Positions 35,089 to 47,305 of a DNA stretch of 64,000 nt are shown piece after piece; position 1 is the stretch's first letter; every line of letters begins with the position of its first letter. The translations under genes were made by a program, and so were the position numbers. A model generated the notes under the pieces. The model did not search any database. It had not been told where the DNA came from and worked only from the letters and a program-made list of their open reading frames with translations. This DNA comes from Oenanthe sinensis (taxonomy: Eukaryota > Streptophyta > Magnoliopsida > Apiales > Apiaceae), in assembly GCA_028671895.1 (NCBI GenBank), contig CM053799.1, forward strand, positions 43,711,455 through 43,775,454, in the 5' to 3' direction.

Positions 35089-38000
35089 TTAAATATAGTT
35101 GAGCATACCTAAATCACAGACCAATCTATTGAAAGTAGATTCATCTAATGGTTTGGTAAACATTTCTGCAAGTTGTCTTTCACTAGGGACAAAATGTAAT
35201 TCTACTGTACCATTCATTACATGTTCCATAATGAAGTGATACCTTATGTCAATGTGCTTGGTTCTGGAATGTTTCACAGGATTTTCTGTTATTGCAATGG
35301 CACTTGTGTTGTCACAGAAAATAGGAATTTTGTTCATGTTGAACCCATAGTCAAATAGTTGATTCCTCATCCATAACATTTGTGCACAGCAACTTCCAGT
35401 TGTAATGTATTCAGCTTCTGCAGTAGATGTAGACACTGAATTTTATTTCTTGCTAAACCATGATACAAGCTTGTTTCCTAGAAATTGACAGGTGCCTGTA
35501 GTACTTTTTCTGTCAATTCTGCAACCTGCATAGTCTGCATCTGAATAACTAATTAGATCAAATCCAGAATCTCTAGGGTACCAAATTCCAAGATTTGGAG
35601 TTCCTTTGAGATATTTGAATATTCTTTTTATTGCAATCAAATGAGATTCTCTAGGATCAGCTTGAAACCTAGCACAAAGACATGTAGCAAATATTATGTC
35701 TGGCCTACTTGCAGTTAAATAAAGTAATAAGTCAACCATGCCTCTATAACTTGAAATGTCCACTTTAGCTTCCTTAGTATTCAATTCAAGTTTAGTTGTA
35801 GTGGTCATGGGAGTTTTTGCAGAAGAACATTCATTTAAATCAAATCTCTTTAATAAATCTGAAATATATTTTGTTTGATTTATAAAAATACTATCATTGA
35901 CTTGTTTGACTTGCAAACTAAGAAAATAGGTAAGTTCTCTCATCATGCTCATTTCATATTTACTCTGAATCAACTTAGCAAACTTTTGGCAAAGTTTCTC
36001 ATTAGTTAAGCCAAAAATAATGTTATCTACATAGATTTGAACAAGAATCATAGAGCCACTAACATTTCTATGAAAGAGAGTTTTATCAACAGTACCTCTT
36101 GTGAAGTGATTCTCAATCAAGAATTTAGATAATGTGTCATACCAGGCTCTAGGTGCCTGTTTCAATCCATAAAGTGCCTTGAGAAGATAGTATACAAATC
36201 CAGGATGAACAGGATCAATGAAACCAGGAGGTTGTTCTACATATACTTCTTCTTCTAGTTCTCCATTGAGAAAAGCACTTTTCACATCCATTTGATACTC
36301 CTTGAAATTAGCATGAGCAGCATAAGTTAGAAAGATTCTGATTGCTTCCAACCTTGCAACAGGTGCAAATGTTTCATCAAAATCTATATCTTCTTCTTGT
36401 GAGTATCCATTTGCCACTAATCTAGCTTTATTCCTTGTCCTTGTACCAGATTCATCCATTTTGTTTCTGAACACCCATTTTGTACCAATAACAGACTTGT
36501 TCTTTGGTTTAGGCACCATCTTTCATACCTTGTTTCTTTTAAACTGATTCAACTCTTCTTGCATAGCAATTACCCAATCAGGATCATTCAAGGCTTCTTC
36601 AATCCTTTTTTGTTCTTCTTGAGACAGGAAGCTACTATACAAGCATTCATTTTGAGTTGCACTTCTAGTTTTGACACCATCATTTGCATTTCCAATAATC
36701 AATTCAAAGGGATGACTTTTTGTCCATTTCCTTTGTGATGGTAAGTTTGTCCTTGATGATGATGCATCTTGATCATTGGAATTGTTATGATCATTTTGAT
36801 GTGATTGATCATTTGAGAACCCTCCCCCTAAGATGGACACTCTTCTTGAAGACTGTTGATTAGAATTGTTATCCATCGAATGATTATCAATTGATGTATT
36901 ATCAGTTGATTGATGATTGTCAACTGATAAGTTATTTGTTAATGTATTGACATCAATTGATGGGGAGATTCTAGTTACTTGATTTCTTATAATTTCCACA
37001 TCATCATCACTATCTTCACTATTGCTTGTAGATTCATTTTCAAAGTGCAATAGTTCATGAAATCTTTCATCAAACAACCCTTGAATCTTTTTGTCATCAA
37101 AGACTACATGCATAGATTCCATAACAATGTGCAATCTAAGATTGTAGACTTTGTAAGCTTTGGTTATTATTCCATATCCAACGAATATAGCTTCATCTGC
37201 CTTGGCTTCAATTTTTCCCAAATTTTCACCTTGATTCATCAGTACAAAGCATTTGCAGCCAAAGACATGAAGAAAATTTATTGTTGGCTTATTGTTTTTC
37301 TTCATCAACTTATATGGTGTATTGCCTTGAATTTTATTAACCATGGAAATATTTTGAATGTAGCAAGCAATATTAATTGTTTCTGCCTAGAAATATGTAG
37401 GAAGTTTTTCTTCTTCTAACATAGTTCTAGCAGCTTCAATCAAGGTCCTATTTTTCCTTTCAACTACTCCATTTTGATGTGGAGTCCTTGGTGCAGAGAA
37501 ATGATGAGTGATACCTTTTTCTTCACATAATTCTTTCATTGTTGCATTCTTGAATTCAGTATCATTATCACTTCTAATTTTCTTGACCTTCCATTCAGTG
37601 CCATTGTCAACATTCTTCACATGATTGATAATGAATTTACTCGCCTCATCCTTAAAATGTAGGAAATATACCCATATATATCTTTTGAAGTCATCCACAA
37701 TGACTAAGACATATTTCTTTTTGGCAATTGACATGATATTGAATGGACCAAATAAATCCATGTGCAATAATTCCAAAGGCTTGTCAATTGATGATTCAGA
37801 CTTTGACTTGAATGATGTTTTCCTTTGTTTTCCCTTTTGGCAGGCATCACATAGTCCATCCTTGGTGCATTCCATCTGTGGAATGGCTCTAACCAGATTC
37901 TTTCTAACCAATTGATTCATGGCTTTGAAATTAAAATGGGCTAGCTTCTTGTGCCAAATCCAACTTACATCTGTATTGGCTTTGCTAAGTAGGCATGTCA

Positions 38001-38419
38001 TTGAGTTTTCCTTTACAGAGTTAAAGTCAGCCACATAGACATTTCCTTTTCTTTCACCAGTTAAGAGAATTTCACCAGATTCTTTATTGGCTATGACCAT
38101 TTCCATTATCACACAGTTGACTAATACTGAGCAAATTGTGTTTCAATCCATCAACCAGTGCTACAGGTTCAATGATAACATTTTCTTTTGCAATTGAGCC
38201 ATATCCCAGAGTAAAACCTTTGCTATTATCTCCAAAAGTAACTCCTGAGCCAGCTTTTTCCATAAACTTTGTGAGCAGGGACAATTCTTCAGTCATGTGT
38301 CTAGAACATCCACTATCCAAATACCAGAGATTTCTTTTCATGTTTCCCTGCACACATTTAAAACAATCAAGTTTCTTTTGGTACCCAAGTTGCCTTGGGT
38401 CCTCTTTTATTAGTTGCAT
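35089..38419 (-). pseudogene. C pol: protease, integrase, RT, RNase H
   Basis: Protease at 38419-38084 with NLWYLDSGCSRHMTEELSLL. Integrase: WHKKLAHFNFKAMNQLV and CDACQKGKQ, then LLHMDLFGPFNIMSIAKKKY, RSDNDTEFKN and PHQNGVVERKNRTL. RT (36519-35443): [40 protein letters not shown] and [12 protein letters not shown]; the catalytic box reads YVDNIIFG, so the second Asp is lost. RNase [29 protein letters not shown] and [13 protein letters not shown], ending LGMLNYI at 35089. Stops at 36520, 35440 and 37385 break the frame. Confidence 0.85.
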
Positions 38420-40125
38420 CCTGAGCCTTGGGTGCCAACTTCGGTTCCTTTTGTTTTGGTGGGTTTAGATCCACTTTAACTTTAGGAGTTGGCTTTTGAG
38501 GCTTAGACACCTTGGAACTCATGGCAGAATTTCCATGCATTTCATTATCTACATTAGGCATGTTCCATGGCATTCTAGGCATGTTCATATTTGCATATGC
38601 AAATAAAGGATTATACATGTATGGAACTTGTGCATAAGGCATATGAACATTGGGTGCAACCAAATTAGAAGACATGGCATTCATGAGCATAGGATTGGAA
38701 AGCATGGCATTTGAAGACATATCATGTTCATTTAAATCATTTAAAGATATAGAGTTCTTTTCTTTCTTGCATTGCATAGAAAAATGATTTCCGCTACCAC
38801 ACTTAGCACACACCTTTCTAGGTGCATACATATCAGGAGTATAATTATTGTTCTTATTTATGCCTACTTTTCCATTCCTATTCTTCTTCTTTTTGTCAGA
38901 CTTAGATTGGATAATTTCCACAGGTGCTATCTTTTCTAATTTTGCTTTCAATTATTTCTTGGATAAGCTACCTATGTTGATCTTCTCAATCTCATCCTCA
39001 ACTTGATTTTTGGTTTCCTTAACAAACTTAATAGGAGTGCTAAATTTGTTCTTTTTATTATCCATTGATGATTTACTTGTCGATGGATGCTTATCAATTG
39101 ATTCAGCATTAATCGATTGATAATCCTTATCAGTTGATGAGGGATTAGTAGTCGATTGATCTTTATCCATCGAAGTATCATCCAATGGCTTGCCTATTGC
39201 TTTAGGGGATTCTCCTAGAGTATCTACACCCTGAACATCAATGATTTGTTTGGCAGTTTTAGCAGACCTATTCCATTTGTTAATGGTTTCAATTTCTTCA
39301 GCTAATTGTTCTTTCAACAATTCTTCTCTTCTCAAACTATTTACTAGTTCATCTCTAGCATCCTTACTTTCCTACTTGAATCTTTCTAAACACACCAGTT
39401 CATTTTCAAGAAAAGCATTCCTCTCAGTTAAAGCATCAATGGTGTTTTTTAACTTGAGGTTTTCTTTGTTTAGAGATTTTATAGTGACATGCAAATTGTA
39501 TAGTTTATCGGACATTTCATTAATAGTACTATTGCATTCATCAGTTGTAAGTTTGGAAAAGTTGGTAGCTAGTACCTGATTTGATGATGAACTAGCTTCT
39601 TCATCTTCATGGTTGGCCATTAGAGCTAGATTGATAAATTCTTCAGAATCACTGTTCTCAGCAGCCCAATCCTTCTCATCAGTGACAAAAGCCTTTTCTT
39701 TTTGTTTCAAAAGGTCAAAGTATTTCTTTTTGTAATCAATACAATCATATGACTTTGCCTTTTCTTGTTTTGGCTTTCTGCACTCATTTGAGATATGACC
39801 AGCCAATCCATAGTTAAAGCATTTAAATTTTGATCTATCAACCAAATTTTTGTTTTGGTTGTTGCTTCTAAACTAGGATCCAGGCCTTTGAGCATTTGGA
39901 TTCCTCTTGAATTTAAGCTTTGAAAACTTCCTTGACAAAAATGCAAGGTGCTCATCAATCTCATCCAAATCATCCTGTGAGCATGTTTCAACTTCTTCAC
40001 ATTTTCCCTTTCCTTTACCTTTGAATGATTCTTCAACAGTCACCATGACAGAACCTTCTACACAGCCTGCTTCCTTCTTCTCTTCATTTCCCTTGATCAT
40101 CAAACGTGAAGCACAATTGTCTTAG
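38367..40125 (-). pseudogene. C gag, 5'-truncated, with two zinc knuckles
   Basis: The first knuckle reads CFNYGLAGHISNEC near 39805, where the second Cys is Tyr. A coiled-coil region follows (KLYNLHVTIKSLNKENLKLK), then a linker rich in SMDK, STDK, SIDK and SMDN (39180-39060) encoded by the ATCGATTGAT-like motif. A second knuckle CAKCGSGNHFSMQC lies near 38800, then an Asn/Met/Pro-rich stretch and KRGPKATWVPK before protease. Two knuckles and TWVPK are SIRE hallmarks. Stops at 39370 and 38950. Sequence before about 40125 is missing. Confidence 0.8.
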
Positions 40126-40347
40126 TGATATTTTGTGAGAGCATAGACATAGAGAGAGTTGTTGTGATAACACAGAAGAAGCTGCTAGGGTTTGTGTACA
40201 TCCTAGGAGAGATTTTGTATTTAATTATCAATAATACAAATAGTATTCATTCATATCTTTGTGTTTGATCTTTGTTCTTAATTCATATATTAAGTTGGTT
40301 TTAATTAGGCAGAAAAAGGAACATAAGTATTCAACCCCCTTCTACTT
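40126..40347 (+). repeat. LTR-end-like fragment
   Basis: T-rich plus-strand sequence ending GTATTCAACCCCCTTCTACT, the motif found near the 3' end of all SIRE-like LTRs here. It joins the truncated C gag on the left and runs directly into env-like coding on the right, with no primer-binding site. It looks like a deletion scar joining an LTR end to an env interior. Confidence 0.5.
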
Positions 40348-41097
40348 GTGCAACTGGGAAAACAATTACAATTTTTGATTGAACGCTTGGAAAAGTCAAA
40401 TGACAACCTAGATAATTTCATGAAGGCTCTGAAAGAGGAAATATATTATATCACTATAATAGTTGATAATATTCTAGATGACTGGCAGATCTTAGTCTAT
40501 ACAAACAAGAATGGTACAATCAGAATCTCTTTAGAGTTCTTTAGACAAAGATCATTGTCAGTAGTGTGGACCCTGTTGAACAAGATAAGAAGAAGTTCAG
40601 AAGAAAATGAGCTTCTCAGAGACAGACTCGGAGACTTTTCAAGAGCTGTTAGTCCTCAAATCACATATGATCCTCATGAAGTAAGATTCTACAGTAACAT
40701 GTTTTATCAGATCATGAAGTTAGATGAGGAATCATTGAAGGGCTATACAGTCAAATATATGATTGAAGTTGAGAAGATGCTCAGGTCTAAAGGGTTCAGG
40801 TCCCAAGCAAAATTAGATGTTGCACAGAAAATAAGAAATTATTGCTTATCCAAAAAGATCCCATCATACATCAGGCAAATCAAGAAGATAGATTCATCTC
40901 AGCTAATTGATGTGGAAGAAGAAGCAGTAGATCCTGTTGAACATGAAGTGTTGTTTCAGTTAGCCAAGGCTGACCATAGGAGGTTGTATAGAGAATCCAC
41001 TACAACAGATCAATCAGTATCTGAAGAAGTGCCAAGGACACCAGTTCATAAAGGTTCAAACCTGGAAGAAGGTGAAGTTGATACCTTTGAAGACTGA
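40348..41097 (+). pseudogene. Env-like C-terminal ORF fragment E
   Basis: 249 codons open from a GTG in the LTR-like junction; there is no native ATG. Mostly helical text: LIERLEKSNDNLDNFMKALK, ENELLRDRLGDFSRAVSPQI, ESLKGYTVKYMIEVEKMLRS, ending GSNLEEGEVDTFED. Its layout matches the D ORF at 49829-50998 (YRDQLMQLAED, ESLKAVCRQMMSKGFTSDIK), so both are the C-terminal half of the SIRE env-like protein. The stop is followed by 3' UTR, a decayed polypurine tract (AATAGGAAGAGAT) and an LTR. Long and uninterrupted, but not translatable as an authentic protein. Confidence 0.6.
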
Positions 41098-41323
41098 AGA
41101 CTTAGATAAGACAAGATAGAATCTATGTAATTTTTGTTCAGTGCTAGAGGAACATCTATCTTGTATTTATCTTTCAAAACATGAATCTGGAAAATTGTTA
41201 AATATAATACCATAGCTTTTTATTATTTATAGTTTTTACATGTTGCATTACTTTCTTAATTGTTAGTTGAGTTATCCTCTAGAAATTTGTGTGTTAAATG
41301 TTTAACAACAAATAGGAAGAGAT

Positions 41324-42820
41324 TGAAAGGCATATGAATAGGCCTATTTGTAATAATTAGATGACAACTCAACTCAGATAAGAAACTGTAGTAAATAATA
41401 AATACATAACAGGAATCAAGACGAAGAATGTAAACTAGACATGAAAAGTCAGAATATCTAAAGACTTGTGATGAGATTGCTACTCAACACTGGAAGAAGT
41501 TCATTTATTTGTTCAAGCGTCAGTGAAAAATAAAGAAGTAGTATTTCAGAAGAATTCAGAAGATACAGAAGATTTTTTATAGCTACTACACGAAGATTCC
41601 AGAAGAAGAAAAACACAAAGAGGAAAGATAATAAAGCTAAAGAAGGATAGAAGACCACAACTTAAAGTTAAAGGTGAAGAATATTTATTATAGTATGACA
41701 CAAATGAACCAGATAGTACATTTATGTGTCAACTAAAATAATAAATATTCATCATCTAGCTCAAGTGATTTTATGACATAAGACACAACGAAGACGGGAA
41801 GATTTCAGAACTGACAGCACGGTTACAAGTCAAAATAGTATGTTAATTTTACTAATCAAAAGTTAATTGATTATTTAATTTATCTAATTAAATTAATTTA
41901 AGTTGAATTTAATTTATAAATTAACTAATTAAATTAAGTATAATTAATTTATTATAAAATATATGACTTAATATGACTTTTAATATAATTCAAAAGTATG
42001 ATTAAAAGTCATACCGAATTATATGATTAAAAGTCATACCGAATTATATGATTAAAAGTCATACCGAAGCATATGATTTAAAAAGTCATACCGACTAACA
42101 TCTCAAAAGTCATACCGAGCAGATGATATCAAAAGTCTTACCGAGTAGATGATTTAAAAAGTCATACCGAGCAGATGATTGAGAAAGTCATACCGAGCAG
42201 ATGATTTAAAAAGTCATACCGAGCAGATGATTTAAAAAGTCATACCGAGCAGATGATTTAAAAAGTCATACCGATCAGATGATTGAGAAAGTCATACCGA
42301 GCAGATGATTGAGAAAGTTATACTGAGCAGATGATTGAAAGTCATACCGACCATCCAGAAGTCATACCCAGCTTTCTGAAAAGACATACATGTGTTAAAA
42401 ATGTCATACTGACTTAAATAAAGTCTGTAAAATGTCCTGTTCTAGAAAAGTCAAACAAGCTTTAGATTTCCTCTCTAAATATGATGAGTAGTCTTCATAT
42501 TTCAGTTGTCGAAAAACATTCAAATTCAGAAATTTGTATGTATTGTAATATTCACAGATTTCTGTGCAAAGTTTGGAATATAATTGTTAAACCCGAACAC
42601 TTCATGTCGAATTGGTTCTAGCAACTTTATCAATTATATAACAATTATCATCAGATAAATTTTGTAACACTTTTCAAGTTCAAAATTATATCTTCTACTT
42701 GAATAGTATTTCATTAAAATTTACATTTCGTGATTAATTTAAATAATATTTTAAATCTGAAATTCCGTAACAATTTATTGATATTGTATTCAACCCCCTT
42801 TACAATATTAGGGACCAACA
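41324..42820 (+). repeat. LTR of fragment E (family A)
   Basis: TGAAAGGCATATGAATAGG to GGGACCAACA, 1497 bp, with TG...CA ends. Closely related to A1 and A2 LTRs at both ends but carrying an expanded GTCATACCGA array in the middle. The TATA site is altered to CTCTAAATAT near 42475. Confidence 0.8.
42008..42370. repeat. 26-bp tandem array in E LTR
   Basis: AAAGTCATACCGAGCAGATG-type units. GTCATACC or a variant starts at 42008, 42032, 42058, 42085, 42109, 42135, 42161, 42187, 42213, 42239, 42265, 42291, 42317, 42341 and 42361; most steps are 26. A1 and A2 LTRs have the same motif in fewer, irregularly spaced copies. Confidence 0.9.
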
Positions 42821-43139
42821 ATATTTTTGAAAGAAAGGTGCCAGGAGGTCAGGGAGGTACAGAAAAGGTGCAAAATGATATGCTTGTATATTTTTTAGAA
42901 GGAGGATCTGTTAGATGGATTAGCCAATCAAATTTTATCTTCTTCAAACAGGCTGAAAAATTACAATATATCATATTTATATTGCATATTTCTAATGAAG
43001 TAAATAAAAGCAAAGAGGCTATCACCAATAATTAGTTTAAGGAGATTGATAGGAAGCTGACTCTGCACAGACAGGCAAATAAACAGACGGGCAAATTTTC
43101 TTTAAAATATGTTGATACTGAACGGAATGATCAAGACAT
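42821..43139 (+). pseudogene. Env-like fragment between two family A LTRs
   Basis: A short open stretch with YFLEGGSVRWISQSNFIFFK and AEKLQYIIFILHISNE resembles in layout the C-terminal part of the env-like ORFs (compare 49900-50120 and 30896-31111, minus). It is squeezed between the end of the E LTR and the start of the A2 LTR (GACAT precedes it). Weak similarity; it could be unrelated. Confidence 0.3.
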
Positions 43140-44947
43140 TGTTGGGTCCCGGAAGTATCGTAGAAGGGGGGTTGAATGCGATACTGACAACAATTTAAAA
43201 TTCTTTTCAGAATTTGCGGAATTAAATTATTGCTAAAGCTGAGGGTTCGAGTATTTGTAGTGTTTGGGAGGTTGACTTACTAGCTTTCTATTTTTACGAT
43301 AAAACATTTAAGATATAGAAATTAGCAAGTAAGTAAACAAGATTCAAGTTAAATACGTATATTAAAACTTGAAAGGGTGTTACAATGTTCGGTAGAATAA
43401 ACTTTAATTCCTAGAACAAATTTGACATGAATTGTTCTACTTTAGGAATTAAAATCAAACCAGCACAGAAAGTCTGTGAATATTACAATGCAGACAAATT
43501 CTGAATTTGAACTGATTTTTCTACTTCTGAATTATGAAGCAAATGCCTCATATTTATAGAGGAAATTCTAAGCTTGTATGACCTTTTTGACTATGACTTA
43601 ATTTCAAGAAAATAACCCTTGTATGAGTTAATAAATCGCTGGGCATGACATATTCTGGTCGGTATGACTTACTGAAGCTCGGTATGACTTTCAGAAATTC
43701 GGTATGACTTTTTGAAAATTCGGTATGACCTTTTTAAAGTCATATTCGGATTTTATTTAATTAAAAAAATCGGTATGACTTATTTTAATTAAATAAAATC
43801 AGTTCAGTATGACCTTTTGAATGAAAAGCTCGGTATGACATTTTCAAATTGATCGGTATGACTTATTTGCTCAACTGCATTTTTCATTTCCTTTCTTCTT
43901 GTTTGGACAAGTGGCAGCCATTCATTGGTTGAAGAAAAAACATCTGCCGACTTCAATTCAAAAATCAAAGGGGCCTATTTTGTCTTATTATAGACTGGCT
44001 CCGTAGAAATGTTTTTCGACCCGCACAGCTTATTATCTTTGATTAATAAATAATAAATTTAATTCATAAATTATAAAAATAAATATCTAATATTATTTAG
44101 ATATTTAAAAATATAATTTATTAAATAAATAAAATATTTATTAATTAAATAAATCCTTACGCTCTAAGCTGCGGTCTTTGGAATGTCTGGAACCGAACTC
44201 CTTTTGACTTGGAAATGATAAATCAATTCCAACCGGGGTTCCACCTTTAAGAATATATGAATTTGCATTTCTTCCGTGTCAATACTTTTTCCGTCTTGTC
44301 TTAAAGTCTGTACCGTCAGGCCTGTTTAGCTGTATCTACAGTTGCAATTAGAAGTACCTCTGTTCCTGAAATAATCTGATTCTTTAAACTAGACCATACT
44401 TCTTTTCACCACTGCATGTACCCAGTCAAATATTCAATCTTGGATTCTGACTCTTGTACACTGCAATACAAACAAACCTGTATCCCTTTGAGCTTCCAGC
44501 TTCTGTCTTCTGTCATTCTAAAATAATTCTAAATTAATTAATCCTTTAATTAATTTAAGAAATAAATTAATTCTGAGTGAATTAATTAACTAATTAAATT
44601 AACTAATTAATTTAATTAATTAATAGAGAATTAAATTAAAGGCTCGACTATTGTTGATGTACATAAGACTCTTCTGTTCTTCAACAATAACCTTTTTAAC
44701 CACTTGAACTTTTTGATGACGAATCTTCACTGACATTGTTGACACCCTGTGCACTGGTCTGGTTCACGGATGACTAACTACAATGTTGATTCTCATTTCT
44801 GCTGTAGTGGTCTTTGTGTCTTCTCTTGTCCTGTCATGGCTTCTTTTGTTCTTCCTCTATATTCAATATTTATTATTTACTTCGCTTTCTTATCTGAGTT
44901 GAGTTGTAATCTATTTATTACAAATAGGACTAGTAATATGACTTTCA
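43140..44947 (-). repeat. LTR of A2
   Basis: Plus text TGTTGGGTCCCGGAAGTATC to GACTTTCA, 1808 bp. TATAAATA on minus at 43551-43558. CGGTATGAC repeats at 43660, 43680, 43700, 43721, 43771, 43831 and 43853 are the reverse of GTCATACCG. Longer than the A1 LTR, mainly through this repeat zone. Confidence 0.8.
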
Positions 44948-47305
44948 ATCTCCCCCTATTTGTTGTTAAACATTTAACACACAAATTCCTAGAGGATAAC
45001 TCAACTAACAACTAAGAAAATAAAACGACATTTAAGAACTGTAAATAATAAATTGTTTTCTGGATCATATAATACATTTCCAGATTTCAATTATGAAAGA
45101 TAAAAATAAGATAGATGTTCCTCTAGACTGAACATATTTAACAAAGTTCTATCTTAACTTACCTATCATTACCAGCTTCAGAAGTATCAACTTCACATTC
45201 TTCTAGACTTTAACTTTTGTGACCAGGTGTCATTGGTAGATCTTCAGTTACTGGTTTCTCTGGATCAGATTCTTCATTTCCAGATTTCTTGAGTGAACTT
45301 AGAAATGAAAGATGTTTGTTCCTCTGGCACTGAACATATTATACATGTAGTATTATCTTCATTTCTCAGACTCATCACTACTCCCCCTTAGGATGGCAGG
45401 GATGAAGTCTTGTTCTCTTCTTACCATCTATCCTCTGTTTCTCCAACTTCTGTCTTCACTTCTCTCCCAAGGTGAATTCGTTCTCCCCTTACGTGAATTA
45501 TCCAACCAATTTAATAGAGGTAACAACAGACATGGCATACATACAGCATTAAACCATCGCAGATATAAAAAATGCAAACTATGACATGTTATGCATTTTT
45601 AAAAATCCAGTTAATCCTATATACAAGAATTTTCTAAAATCAAATGGATCCAATCCAAGCATGTTGTTATATACCCCATTTTCTTGTTCAACAATGGAGT
45701 AATCCTCTTCTAGAAAAAGTCTTTGTTAAACAATTCTCCCCTTTGGATCTTGTTCAACACTTCTCCCTTTTTGGAACTACTTCTCCCTTTTTGGATCTTG
45801 TTCAACAGTTCAAACTGTTCAACACTTCTCCCCCTTAGTTGAGTAATCCTCTTCAGAATCTTTATTAATAGAAGAAATTTCATCCCCCTTAGTTGAGTAA
45901 CATTATAAATCTGTAACAGATAATTGGGAATAGGATTTGGTAATTGTGTTAGTGTGTGATTTTACTTTGTGCTTCTCACAAGTGTTTCGCTCATATACTC
46001 TCTAAGTGTTTCACTCATAGAATATATATTTTCACTCTTTCTCACTTGTGTTTCACTCTTTCCTCACAACACTATTTCTCTCTCTCAGTACGGATGACAC
46101 AATCGTTTGTACCTGCAAGAAAGATCACCATAGCCCTTCAAGAGAGGTCACTGGTGGTGCAACGGGGTTTCATAAATCCCCGTCCTCAATTGAATCCATT
46201 AAAATATTTGACTTTGAAAACTGAATTGCTTCAGGAATAGATTCAATGAGTTGCTGATCATCTAAGATGATATGTTCCGTTAGGAATCCAGATATGTTCC
46301 ATCTGGGGAGTGAGACAAGGATCTATAATGTAGCAAATGATCCAAGTTTCCTCCTGACGCTTGTGAAGGCATGTTGATTCAGTCAGAATCATCAATCATC
46401 CTTCCTTCCTTGATATGAAAGTTTAGAATAATTGCTTCCGTCAATTCATCCTTAGTGTGTGACAATCTTTACAGTGCATTTGAATATATACATTTATGGT
46501 TTGCAGTGTTTGAGAGTGTCCAGATGAAGTTGACTCTTTACAAATGGCCTTGGCTGACAGGCCGAATTCAATAGACTCATCATGTTAAGATGACGAACCT
46601 AATAACAGTTTTGCCATTTGCAAATCTATACCCTTTTGGGAAGATATAAATTAGTTAGCAGTTGCCTTGGTTTCAATTTCACATTCTAAAAAGAGGCAGA
46701 GCTGCTGGAACACTCATAGATACTTCTCTTTTCTAGTGCACTAGAGGCACTTACTCTCTCACCCTCTTTAGTTGATAAAACTTTTCTTTTCAGGGGTTCA
46801 GTAGATGAAGTTGTATCTGTTTGAGTGTTTGTGGTTCTATGATCTGTGTTAGAGATTGTATGTTTTCAATCCCTTGATCTTGTCCTATAGCCACTGAGGG
46901 CTCAATATATCAATTGTAATATTTTTATATCAATTGATTAGAGAATATATCAAGATCAAGATTACCTGCTTTACCTCGAGTCGATTGTTCTTGTTCGGCA
47001 AGTATTAAATCAAAAACTCCTCGGAAATGTTTGACAATAAAAGTATGTTGAAAAGTTTGTGATTTAAAACACAGATATAATTTTATTATTAGTGATTTTC
47101 AGATAAACAATATATATATATATATATTATCACTAACAACAAAAATCATAATTAATTGCAATGAAACAATAACAAATTATCAAAACATGATAATTAATAA
47201 TAACTTCAAAAAGCAAGTAATTATACTCCTAATATCTCATCGTATTAAAACTATGAAACTAATAAACGATGAATTTCTTCAAATCATAATTTTAATAAGA
47301 TAAAA
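43140..47305 (-). mobile_element. Family A SIRE-like copia, minus copy A2
   Basis: Reverse-oriented sister of 1270-4958. In plus text: LTR (43140-44947), polypurine tract (ATCTCCCCCTATTTG, 44948-44962), then internal sequence to about 47305 matching first the A1 interior and then the left arm and spacer at 1-1237. Env-like linker remains lie at 46700-46905. No gag or pol. A1 and A2 thus form a pair of inverted repeats nearly 40 kb apart. Confidence 0.8.

Larger units (their letters stand above)
28591..40125 (-). mobile_element. Element C, SIRE-type copia with env-like ORF
   Basis: Minus-strand order: truncated gag, protease, integrase, RT, RNase H, spacer with 59-bp repeats, env-like ORF, polypurine tract, LTR. 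SIRE features are two CCHC-like knuckles in gag, the long LTR, the AATAGGGGGAGAT tract and an extra ORF after pol. The 5' LTR and gag start are lost at about 40125. Several stops, a frameshift in env-like and YVDN in RT show that it is inactive. ATCAATTGAT-like palindromes recur throughout the element and its LTR. Confidence 0.85.

Noticed and set aside
42008..42370. CRISPR-like regular repeats (also 61194-61640)
   Set aside because: Units are head-to-tail without unique spacers, inside plant retroelement LTR or spacer; they are minisatellites.
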